A stretch of 48,158 nt of DNA from S144-45 sp015494035 (GTDB lineage Bacteria; Pseudomonadota; Gammaproteobacteria; Xanthomonadales; Marinicellaceae), in assembly GCA_027057345.1 (NCBI GenBank), contig JALUIX010000135.1:1-48158 (forward strand), read 5' to 3'. This document shows positions 7,875 to 15,323 of the stretch, one piece after another. The stretch's first letter is position 1. Each line of letters begins with the position of its first letter. The translations under genes and the position numbers were made by a program. Under the pieces are notes generated by a model. The model saw only the letters and a program-made list of their open reading frames with translations, had not been told where the DNA came from and ran no database searches.

Positions 7875-9944
7875 ATGAGCGAGATTCTGTTTGAACTGGG
7901 CTGTGAAGAACTGCCACCCAAGGCCCTGGACNNNNNNNNNNTGAAGGGCCTGAAAGAGAAAAACAGCGCCTTTGATGAAACAGCCAGCGGCTGGTTTGCC
8001 TCGCCCCGGCGCCTGGCTTTCCGGCTCAGCGGCGTGGCAGAAAAACAACCCGACCGCCAGCTGCACCGCCGTGGGCCAGCGCTGGCTGCGGCTTTTGATG
8101 CAGACGGCAGCCCTACACCGGCGGCACTGGGGTTTGCCCGCTCCGTGGGCAAGTCCGTGGAGGAACTGGAACAACTGAAAACCGACCAGGGCCAATGGCT
8201 GGCCGCGACACTGGAAGAAACAGGCCGGCCCACCGCCGAGCTGTTGCCGGACATCGTCCGTCAGTCCATCCGTACCTTGCCCATTCCCAAGCCCATGCGC
8301 TGGGGCGGGCACGATTTCTCCTTTATCCGGCCCGTGCACTGGGTGGTGTTGATGGCCGACGATCAGGTGATTCCGGCTAAATTTTTTGGCCTTGAAACCG
8401 GCAACACCAGCTACGGTCACCGTTTTCACGCGCCAGAACCCTTTACCGTGGCATCGGCCAGCCAGTGGCAGGAACAACTGCAACAACGCAAGGTGCAGGT
8501 GGCCAGCAATGCCCGTCGTGACGCCATCCGCCAACAGGTGGAGTCCCTGGCGGCGCAACACGGCGGTCAGGCCGTGATTGACCCGGCCTTGCTGGATGAG
8601 GTCAATAACATCGTCGAATGGCCGGTGGCCATGCTGGGGCATTTTGATGAGGAATTTCTGGCAGTGCCCGCCGAAGCACTGATTTCCTCCATGCAGTCGC
8701 ACCAGAAATATTTTCCCGTGCTGGATGCCAAGGGCCACTTGTTGCCGCACTTTATTGCCGTGGCCAATATCGAATCGCGCGACCCGGCGCAGGTGATCGC
8801 GGGCTTTGAGCGCGTGATTCGCCCGCGCCTGGCCGATGCGCGTTTTTTCTGGCAGCAGGACAAGAAAATCCCCCTGTCCCGACAGGCCGAAAAGCTCACT
8901 GCCATGGTGTTCGAAAAATCCCTCGGCAGCCTGGCCGAAAAAACCGCCCGGGTGCAGAACCTGGCCGAAACCCTGGCCGATGCCAATGGCCTGGACGCCG
9001 ATGCGGCCGTGCGCGCGGCGCAACTGGCCAAAGCCGATCTGCTCACAGACATGGTGGGTGAATTTCCCGAGCTGCAAGGCATCATGGGCGGATATTACGC
9101 GGTCGAACAGGGCGAAGACCCGGCCGTGGCCAAGGCCATTGGCGAACAGTACAAACCGGCTTTTTCCGGTGATGCCATTCCGGCCACCGCCCTGGGTCAG
9201 GTGCTGTCGTTGGCCGACCGCATGGATACGCTGGCAGGCATTTTTGCCGTGGGCAAGAAACCCACCGGCAACAAGGACCCGTTTGCCTTGCGCCGGGCGG
9301 CATTGGGCGCCATTCGCATTCTGGCCGAGGGCGAGATTCAGGCCGACATGGGCCAGCTGGTGAACACCGCATTGGCGCAACTGCCCGCCGGTGACTTCAA
9401 TACCGATGAAGTGCGCGTTCAATTACTGGACTTTATCCGGCAGCGGCTGAAACACCACAGCCTGGAACAAGGTTATGCCCACGACGTGGTGGATGCCGTG
9501 CTGGCGCTGAACCCCGGTGACATGCGCGACGTGCAACAGCGCCTGCAAGCAGTCACCACGTTCAAACGCCTGCCGGAGGCCCTGGCGCTGGCAGCGGCCA
9601 ACAAGCGCATTGGTAATATTTTGCGCAAGGCAGACGCTAGCGCAGGTGCTGAAGTCACCCCGACGCTGTTCACCGAAGACGCGGAAAAAGCCCTGCATGC
9701 CGCCGTGAATCAGGTACAGGGGCGCTATCAGGAATTACTGCAAGAACGCGACTACGTGGCCGCCTTTTCAACCCTGGCCAGCCTGGCCCAACCAGTGGAT
9801 GCGTTTTTTGATCAGGTGATGGTCAATGCCGATGACCCCGCCGTGCGCGCCAACCGGCTGGCGTTGCTCAGGCAACTGCAAACCCTGTTTAACGGCATTG
9901 CCGATATTTCCCTGCTGGAAAAAGAAAGCGGAGCGCAAGCATGA
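7875..9944 (+). CDS. glyS: Glycyl-tRNA synthetase beta subunit (contains assembly gap)
   Basis: About 689 aa including four unknown codons. The beta subunit binds tRNA-Gly and is needed for charging. Family landmarks: ILFELGCEELPPKAL at the N-terminus, the W-F-A-S/T-P-R-R-L motif (GWFASPRRLAF), and a C-terminal anticodon-binding region. Ten Ns at 7932-7941 interrupt the gene near residue 20. The frame survives a 10-base gap, but the segment is about five residues shorter than in E. coli, so the true gap length is uncertain. It starts one base after glyQ and its TGA overlaps the start of the transporter gene (ATGA). Confidence 0.95.
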   Translation: MSEILFELGCEELPPKALDXXXXKGLKEKNSAFDETASGWFASPRRLAFRLSGVAEKQPDRQLHRRGPALAAAFDADGSPTPAALGFARSVGKSVEELEQLKTDQGQWLAATLEETGRPTAELLPDIVRQSIRTLPIPKPMRWGGHDFSFIRPVHWVVLMADDQVIPAKFFGLETGNTSYGHRFHAPEPFTVASASQWQEQLQQRKVQVASNARRDAIRQQVESLAAQHGGQAVIDPALLDEVNNIVEWPVAMLGHFDEEFLAVPAEALISSMQSHQKYFPVLDAKGHLLPHFIAVANIESRDPAQVIAGFERVIRPRLADARFFWQQDKKIPLSRQAEKLTAMVFEKSLGSLAEKTARVQNLAETLADANGLDADAAVRAAQLAKADLLTDMVGEFPELQGIMGGYYAVEQGEDPAVAKAIGEQYKPAFSGDAIPATALGQVLSLADRMDTLAGIFAVGKKPTGNKDPFALRRAALGAIRILAEGEIQADMGQLVNTALAQLPAGDFNTDEVRVQLLDFIRQRLKHHSLEQGYAHDVVDAVLALNPGDMRDVQQRLQAVTTFKRLPEALALAAANKRIGNILRKADASAGAEVTPTLFTEDAEKALHAAVNQVQGRYQELLQERDYVAAFSTLASLAQPVDAFFDQVMVNADDPAVRANRLALLRQLQTLFNGIADISLLEKESGAQA
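7932..7941. other. Assembly gap (10 N) inside glyS
   Basis: Ten Ns. The same placeholder length recurs at three other gaps in the window, so the real size is probably unknown. It falls in the N-terminal helix after PPKALD. Confidence 0.95.
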
Positions 9945-11551
9945 ACACTGCCTCATTAACCGGCGATATCAAGGGCGGTATCACCGCCGCTGTGATCGCC
10001 TTGCCACTGGCGCTGGCTTTTGGCATTGCCAGCGGCCTGGGCGCCACGGCCGGTCTTTATGGCGCCATTGTGCTGGGCTTTTTTGCCTCGCTGTTTGGTG
10101 GTACGCCAACCCAGATTTCCGGCCCCACCGGCCCCATGACTGTTGTCGCCGCCAGCACCGTGACCCTTTTTCACGGTAATCTCAAACTGGTCATGGCGGC
10201 GGTGCTGCTGGCGGGTCTGTTCCAGATTCTGCTGGGTGTGATGCGGGTGGGTAAATACATGCGCTACATTCCCTACCCGGTCATTTCCGGGTTCATGACC
10301 GGCATCGGCGTGATTATCATTGTGCTGCAATTGAATCCATCCATGGGCCTGCAAAGCGCCCATTCCATTCTGGAAACACTCACCCACTTTTACGCCCATG
10401 CCCATCAGGCCAATCTGGCCGCCGTGGCCCTGACTGCCGCCACGCTGGTGATTATGTTTTTTACCCCGCAGGCCGTGACCCGTTATGTGCCCGCGGCCAT
10501 TCTGGCGTTGATCGTGGTCACCACAGCCAGCGTCATCTGGCCCATGGACGTGCCGCGCCTGGGCCACATTCCCCGTCAACTCCCCAGTCTGGTTTTTCCA
10601 CATTTCAGTCTCAGCGACGGCAAAGTTATCATCGAAATGGGCGTGGCTCTGGCCATTCTGGGCATGATCGACACGCTGTTGACTTCACTGGTGGCCGATG
10701 CCATGACCAAACACAAGCACAATCCCAACCGTGAGCTCATCGGCCAGGGCATTGGCAACAGCCTGTGCGCGTTTGTGGGCGGCCTGCCGGGCGCTGGCGC
10801 CACCATGCGCACGGTGATCAATATCAAAAACGGCGGTCGAACCCGTCGTTCGGGCATGATTCATGCCCTGACCCTGGCGACACTGGTCTTTGCCTTTGCG
10901 CCCTGGGCCGAACAGATTCCCCTGCCGGTCCTGGCGGGCATTCTGATCAAGGTTGGGCTGGACATCATGGACTACCCGTTTTTGAAAATCATTCACAAAA
11001 TGCCTGTGTTTGATGCCCTGGTGGCCGTGGTGGTGCTGTTACTGACCGTGTTTGTGGACCTGATCTATGCCGTGGCCATCGGCACGGCCATTGCCGCGTT
11101 ATTTACCGTCTATCGCCTGACGCGTGAAGCCCGGGTGGAAACCACACCGGCTGAAGACTTATTGAACCAGCTGGAACCGGAATGCCTGCTGCAAAATGGC
11201 ATCCGCGTGGCCACGGTGAATGGACCGTATTTCTTTGGTACCGCCGCGCTGTTCAACGAACAGATTAACCGCGCGCTCAATACCCGTCATTTTGTGATTG
11301 ATTTGCGCCGCGTGCCGTTTATGGATTACAGCGGCGTGAATGCCCTGGTCGAAATCCTTGAAGAATTGCAAAATCAGGGCATTGAAGTCACCTTGTTGCT
11401 GACCCCGCGTTTTCAAAACAAGCTGTCACGGCTGGACACGGCACACCGGCTGCAAGGGCTAAACATGCTCAGTGAGGCCGAAAGCATTGCCCGGTTTGCT
11501 GAGCAACTACAGCAACAATGTGCTGATGGTGCGGCCATGCCTGCGCCTTAA
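9941..11551 (+). CDS. SulP-family inorganic anion transporter with STAS domain
   Basis: 536 aa. The first 390 residues are strongly hydrophobic, consistent with the SulP transport fold of many helices, including the signature stretch GGTPTQISGPTGPMTVV. Residues about 410-525 form a cytoplasmic STAS domain with the usual F-x-D-x-S-G core (VPFMDYSGVNALVEIL). SulP members carry sulfate, bicarbonate or other anions, often with sodium or protons; the substrate cannot be told from sequence. The start overlaps the glyS stop (ATGA), so translation is coupled to glyS, which is an unusual partner and probably reflects read-through rather than shared function. Confidence 0.88.
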   Translation: MNTASLTGDIKGGITAAVIALPLALAFGIASGLGATAGLYGAIVLGFFASLFGGTPTQISGPTGPMTVVAASTVTLFHGNLKLVMAAVLLAGLFQILLGVMRVGKYMRYIPYPVISGFMTGIGVIIIVLQLNPSMGLQSAHSILETLTHFYAHAHQANLAAVALTAATLVIMFFTPQAVTRYVPAAILALIVVTTASVIWPMDVPRLGHIPRQLPSLVFPHFSLSDGKVIIEMGVALAILGMIDTLLTSLVADAMTKHKHNPNRELIGQGIGNSLCAFVGGLPGAGATMRTVINIKNGGRTRRSGMIHALTLATLVFAFAPWAEQIPLPVLAGILIKVGLDIMDYPFLKIIHKMPVFDALVAVVVLLLTVFVDLIYAVAIGTAIAALFTVYRLTREARVETTPAEDLLNQLEPECLLQNGIRVATVNGPYFFGTAALFNEQINRALNTRHFVIDLRRVPFMDYSGVNALVEILEELQNQGIEVTLLLTPRFQNKLSRLDTAHRLQGLNMLSEAESIARFAEQLQQQCADGAAMPAP

Positions 11552-11557
11552 CACCAG

Positions 11558-11592
11558 ACCGGATTGGCTGGCCGGGTTACTCCGGTTTTTCT
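11558..11592 (+). terminator. Weak Rho-independent terminator after the SulP gene
   Basis: ACCGGA (11558-11563) pairs with TCCGGT (11581-11586), followed by a T-run. The 17-nt loop can form a further GGCTGGCC-type helix. It ends two bases before repeat copy A1. Confidence 0.45.
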
Positions 11593-11593
11593 T

Positions 11594-11755
11594 GGGAGCC
11601 TCCGTTCAAATCGTGACCCGGCATCTTGCAGCGTAAAATCGTCCATTTCTGCGTTGCAAACCTTCACAATAGCTTGCTATTGCGTGCGGTCTGCGCCTTG
11701 AATTGAACAATTTTACACGACAATCTGTTCGCGCCAGATTCAATCAAAGGCTCCC
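11594..11755 (-). repeat. Palindromic interspersed element, family A, copy A1
   Basis: 162-bp imperfect palindrome, reverse orientation, with ends GGGAGCC / GGCTCCC and apex AATAGCTTGCTATT. No flanking TA. It overlaps the 3' end of the btuF-like gene: the TGA stop and the last three codons lie inside its terminal repeat. Confidence 0.9.
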
Positions 11756-12700
11756 TTGCAACTGTTCGCACAAGGCCGCCACACCGGTCAGCACCCGTGG
11801 GCCGGGGCGGCTGAGCACATCGGGATTGACCCGTATAATGCGCCCGGAAGCCACAGCCGGCAGCTGTGGCCACTGGCCCCACAGCGTTTTTTCAGGCGCC
11901 ACACTGCTGGCGTTTTTGCCGCCTTGAAATGCCTGACTTTCAGCCGAAAGCATCACAATCACCTCTGGCTGACGGCTGACCACCGCTTCGGGGCTGACCG
12001 GTGCCGAAGCCAGAGGCAGGTCCTCAAACACGTTCTGCAATCCACACAAGCCCACCGCTTCGCTGATCCAGTGCTGGCCTGACACGGTGTACAGTGGCTT
12101 GTCGCTGGTCTGGATAAAAACCCGCTGTTTCGGCAACGAGCCGGCCGCCTGTTGCCGCTGATGCAATTCCTGCTCAAAAAAACGGGCCTGTTGCCGCGCT
12201 TCGGTGGCACTTCCCAGCACGGTGCCTATGCGACGAATGGCCGCGCCAATATCAGCCAGACGCTGGATGCGTATGGGTTCCACCGTGAGTCCAATCTGAT
12301 CCAGCTTGTGTTGCACCGGCAGCGGCGTGCCGTCGGCCCAGGCCAGTACCAGTTCCGGCTTCAAGCGCAGCAGCTTTTCGTAATCCAGGGCAAAGGCATC
12401 GCCAACCTGCGGTAGCTCTTTCACTGGCGGTGGAAAATCGCTGTAGCGAGTCACGGCCTGCAGGTGGTTTCCGGCCCCGGCGGCATACACCAGTTCGGCC
12501 AGGTGCGGGGCCAGCGTCACCACTCGTGGGTGCGCGACAAAGTCCTTACGGCCAACAGGAGCTATGGCCGGGTCGGGCTGACCGGGTCGGGCCGGTTCCA
12601 GCAGCACCAGGGCCGCCACGCCGGCGCCAATCAGGGCCACAAAAAAAAGCAACCCGAATAACGGGTTGCCGGAGTTATGGCGTTTTCCTTGCAGGGTCAT
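11744..12700 (-). CDS. Cobalamin/iron-type ABC substrate-binding protein (BtuF-like), membrane-anchored
   Basis: 318 aa. The mature part matches the BtuF/FecB-like class III binding-protein fold: RVVTLAPHLAELVYAAGAG, LPQVGDAFALDYEKLLRLKPELVLAW, then a long helix and a C-terminal lobe ending NPDVLSRPGPRVLTGVAALCEQL. BtuF carries vitamin B12 to the BtuCD importer. Residues 15-35 form a membrane segment not followed by a clear cleavage site, so it may stay anchored. No BtuC/D gene is nearby. The last codons and TGA come from repeat A1. The start ATG lies five bases from repeat B1 with no Shine-Dalgarno visible, so its leader is essentially repeat sequence. The exact ligand is inferred, not shown. 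Confidence 0.75.
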   Translation of the reverse strand: MTLQGKRHNSGNPLFGLLFFVALIGAGVAALVLLEPARPGQPDPAIAPVGRKDFVAHPRVVTLAPHLAELVYAAGAGNHLQAVTRYSDFPPPVKELPQVGDAFALDYEKLLRLKPELVLAWADGTPLPVQHKLDQIGLTVEPIRIQRLADIGAAIRRIGTVLGSATEARQQARFFEQELHQRQQAAGSLPKQRVFIQTSDKPLYTVSGQHWISEAVGLCGLQNVFEDLPLASAPVSPEAVVSRQPEVIVMLSAESQAFQGGKNASSVAPEKTLWGQWPQLPAVASGRIIRVNPDVLSRPGPRVLTGVAALCEQLQGSL

Positions 12701-12705
12701 GGCTA

Positions 12706-12865
12706 GGGAAGCGCTGATTGAATCTGGACGAAGCAGATTATGCCTGAAACGGTCGAGAACAAGGCGAAGTTCGCCGCCAATAGTGAGCTATTGGCAAGGG
12801 CTTCAACGCAGTTATCGGACATTTCAGGCGTGAGAAGCGAGTTCACGATTCGATCCGCGCTTCCC
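12706..12865 (+). repeat. Palindromic interspersed element, family B, copy B1
   Basis: 160-bp imperfect palindrome with ends GGGAAGCGC / GCGCTTCCC and apex AATAGTGAGCTATT. A TA precedes the left end. It is the first of two B copies in direct tandem, two bases apart, directly upstream of the btuF-like start codon. Confidence 0.9.
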
Positions 12866-12867
12866 CA

Positions 12868-13027
12868 AGGAAGCGCTGATTGAATCTGGACGAAGCAGCT
12901 TATGCCGGAAATGTTCAAGAACAAGGCGAAGTTCGCAGCCAATAGCGGGCTATTGGCAAGGGCTTCAACGCGGTTATCGGACATTTCAGGTGTGAGAAGC
13001 GAGTTCATGATTCGATCCGCGCTTCCC
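12868..13027 (+). repeat. Palindromic interspersed element, family B, copy B2
   Basis: 160-bp copy in the same orientation as B1, separated from it by CA. The right end abuts TA, which forms the TAG stop of the DUF302-like gene on the minus strand. Confidence 0.9.
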
Positions 13028-13929
13028 TAACGGTCATCTTCAATCAAGTCTTCCAGGGCATCGTCAATGGCCCCAGGTGCGCTCATCAGTTTGGTAAAGC
13101 CGTGCTTGCCGGTCATGGGCAAGTCGGGAAAATGCACGGCCATGCGAAACTTCATGTGTGGCGCTTCCACTTCATTGCCGTTGACCATGATTTCATACGG
13201 CAGATAGGCGATTTTACTCGGCCGTTCGAAATCCACCACGCCCAGCTGGAACTGTTCGTCCAGGTCTTCCTCGTCTTCATTGGTGGCTTTGAATTGCACC
13301 CCGAACACTGTTTGCTGCTTGCCGGGAATGTCAATCCGGTACACCTTGCTGATGGCATCACCGGGCCTGGCCAGGCGTTTTTCCAGCTCGCTCACGGCTT
13401 GTTCGTAACTGTCGAACTCATCGAACTCGTACGGGTCATCGAAATACGGCATGGAAAACATGTAGTGGTACTTCTTGAGCTTCTTCGCTGTCATGCCTTC
13501 TTTGGAGCCAAAGGTTTTGACAAAACCCAAGGTGTTTTTCAGCTGGTCAGCCACCGGTTTCATGTCGCCATTCAAGCGATAGGCATACTGAAAATACTCG
13601 GGATTGGCAAAACTGACTTCCACCTCATCGCCATGTTTGGCCACGCCAATGCGTTGCGGCGCGCCGTAACCACCGCGTTTGGAGGCTGCGGCAATTTTCA
13701 GGGTTTCCGGGCTGGTGACCACAATCACCGTGTTGTCGCCAAAAGGTTCGTATTCACCCACTACGGTGAAGCCGGCATCGGTCAGCTTCTGTTTGGTGTC
13801 GGCCACGGTCTGAGCATAGTCGGCTTTTTGCACCGAGGCCAGCACAAAGGGTTTCAAGCGCTCGCTGGCCTGGGCTATGCCCAGCCAAGTGAGGAACAAC
13901 AGACTTATCAGGCCAAAGGTTTTTTTCAT
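13027..13929 (-). CDS. Secreted DUF302-like protein
   Basis: 300 aa with a cleavable signal peptide (MKKTFGLISLLFLTWLGIAQASE). Residues about 35-130 resemble the DUF302 fold: a conserved pattern of ADYAQTVADTKQKLTDAGF, then a VVGEYEPFGDNTVIVVTSPE strand-turn-strand. The C-terminal half is acidic (NEDEEDLDEQFQ) and unrecognised. Start ATG 13929 is chosen for the signal peptide and AGGAG seven bases upstream; the frame stays open for 56 codons further. The stop TAG is made of the repeat's flanking TA plus the first G of repeat B2. Function unknown; probably periplasmic. Confidence 0.7.
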   Translation of the reverse strand: MKKTFGLISLLFLTWLGIAQASERLKPFVLASVQKADYAQTVADTKQKLTDAGFTVVGEYEPFGDNTVIVVTSPETLKIAAASKRGGYGAPQRIGVAKHGDEVEVSFANPEYFQYAYRLNGDMKPVADQLKNTLGFVKTFGSKEGMTAKKLKKYHYMFSMPYFDDPYEFDEFDSYEQAVSELEKRLARPGDAISKVYRIDIPGKQQTVFGVQFKATNEDEEDLDEQFQLGVVDFERPSKIAYLPYEIMVNGNEVEAPHMKFRMAVHFPDLPMTGKHGFTKLMSAPGAIDDALEDLIEDDR

Positions 13930-14072
13930 GGTGACGCTCCTAAACAGGGGGAATAATTCCCCATTATGCAACAAGTGCAAGGCAAAACCAAACGGCGGAC
14001 GGGCCTTTGAACGAAGCTGGCCAGCGCCGGGGAGAATTTGCGATAATGGCCCAAACCACCTGGGAGTCTCCC

Positions 14073-14840
14073 GTGCCGGAAAACCGCATACACCCAACCG
14101 CCAGCGTTCATCCCGATGCCTGTTTGGGCCATAACGTCCACGTCAGCGCATTCAGCCAGGTTCACGCTGGCGTCCACCTGGGTGATAACACGCGCGTTGA
14201 AAGCTACTGCGAACTGGGTTACTCAAACGGGCTGGAAAAACAGCCGACATTGGAAATTGGCGCCAACAGCCTGATTCGGTCGCACAGCGTTTTCTACCTG
14301 GGTTCGCGGTTTGAAGCCGGTTTGCAGACCGGCCACCATGTGACCGTGCGCGAAAACACCCAGGCTGGCGAAAACCTTCACCTGGGCACCCTGTGCGATA
14401 TTCAGGGCGACTGCCAGTTCGGCCATTTCTGCCGGCTGCACAGCAACGTGCACATTGGCAAACAGTCCAAACTGGGTCATTTCATCTGGGTTTTTCCTTA
14501 TGTCATCCTGACCAATGACCCAATGCCCCCCAGCGAAATTTGCCAGGGGGCCTTTCTACAGGACTATGCTGTCATTGCCACCTTGTCGGTGATATTGCCT
14601 GGCATTACCGTCGGCGAACACGCACTGGTGGGGGCCGGTAGTGTGGTCAATCGTAACGTGCCATCACACACGCTGGTTGCTGGCAACCCCGCTCGGGTGA
14701 TTCGGCCGGTGGAAGAAATCCGGCATCGCGAAACCGGCCAGCCCATGTACCCGTGGCCACGGCAATTTCAGCGCGGCTACCCAGACAAAATTACGCAGCA
14801 ATGGGCCAAGGAATTCCCGCCGAATAAAGAAAACGGGTGA
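14073..14840 (+). CDS. Left-handed beta-helix (hexapeptide) acyltransferase
   Basis: 255 aa. It consists of hexapeptide repeats (IHPTASVHPDACLGHNVHV; TLEIGANSLIRSHSVF; GTLCDIQGDCQFGHFC; IGKQSKLGHFIW) that form a left-handed beta-helix trimer. The block ILPGITVGEHALVGAGSVV followed by VPSHTLVAGNPARVIR is the usual end of sugar N- or O-acetyltransferases of the WlbB/WbbJ type. Acceptor unknown, and no sugar-nucleotide genes adjoin. I chose GTG 14073 for GGGAG six bases upstream and because VPENRIHPTASV resembles a normal family start; ATG 14046 is a nine-codon-longer alternative. The leader overlaps the divergent DUF302-like gene's upstream region. Confidence 0.8.
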   Translation: MPENRIHPTASVHPDACLGHNVHVSAFSQVHAGVHLGDNTRVESYCELGYSNGLEKQPTLEIGANSLIRSHSVFYLGSRFEAGLQTGHHVTVRENTQAGENLHLGTLCDIQGDCQFGHFCRLHSNVHIGKQSKLGHFIWVFPYVILTNDPMPPSEICQGAFLQDYAVIATLSVILPGITVGEHALVGAGSVVNRNVPSHTLVAGNPARVIRPVEEIRHRETGQPMYPWPRQFQRGYPDKITQQWAKEFPPNKENG

Positions 14841-14895
14841 AACGGGTGAATGTCAGGGGGCTGTGGCAAGCAACAGATAGCGAAAACTTCCCTAA

Positions 14896-15057
14896 GGGAA
14901 GCGCTGATTGAATCTGGCGCGAGCAGATTGTTGTGAAAAATTGTTCAGTTCAAGGCGCAAACTGCACACAATAGCAAGCTATTGGGAAGGTTTGCAACGC
15001 AGAAATGGAAGATTTTACGCCACAAGATGCCGTGTCACGATTCGATCCGAGCTTCCC
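14896..15057 (+). repeat. Palindromic interspersed element, family A, copy A2
   Basis: 162-bp copy, ends GGGAAGCGC / GAGCTTCCC, apex AATAGCAAGCTATT, TA on the right. A stray ACTTCCCTA just before the left end looks like the end of another, lost copy. Confidence 0.9.
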
Positions 15058-15136
15058 TAACCCCTTCCACACACGTCTGTGACCTTGGTTGACGCTTTAA
15101 GGTTTCTTTAATCCCCATAAGCGGATAATATAGCTA

Positions 15137-15298
15137 GGGAGCCTCTGATTGAATCTGGCGCGAGCAGATTGTCGTGAAAAATTGTTCAGTTCAAGGCGCA
15201 AACCGCACGCAATAGCAAGCTATTGCGAAGGTTTGCAACGCAGAAATGGACGATTTTACGCCGCAAGATGCCGTGTCACGATTCAGTCAGAGGCTCTC
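15137..15298 (+). repeat. Palindromic interspersed element, family A, copy A3
   Basis: 162-bp copy with ends GGGAGCC / GGCTCTC and TA on both sides. The internal ATG at 15246 opens a frame (MDDFTPQDAVSRF...) that runs in phase into the ankyrin gene 25 bp beyond the right end. Confidence 0.9.
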
Positions 15299-15323
15299 TA
15301 GCGCACTCCACAGGTTGTCTGCA

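Noticed and set aside
12703..13008. A 101-codon minus-strand frame through the tandem B copies
   Set aside because: It is two copies of the B element frame read through the junction. I list it as an element property, not a host gene.
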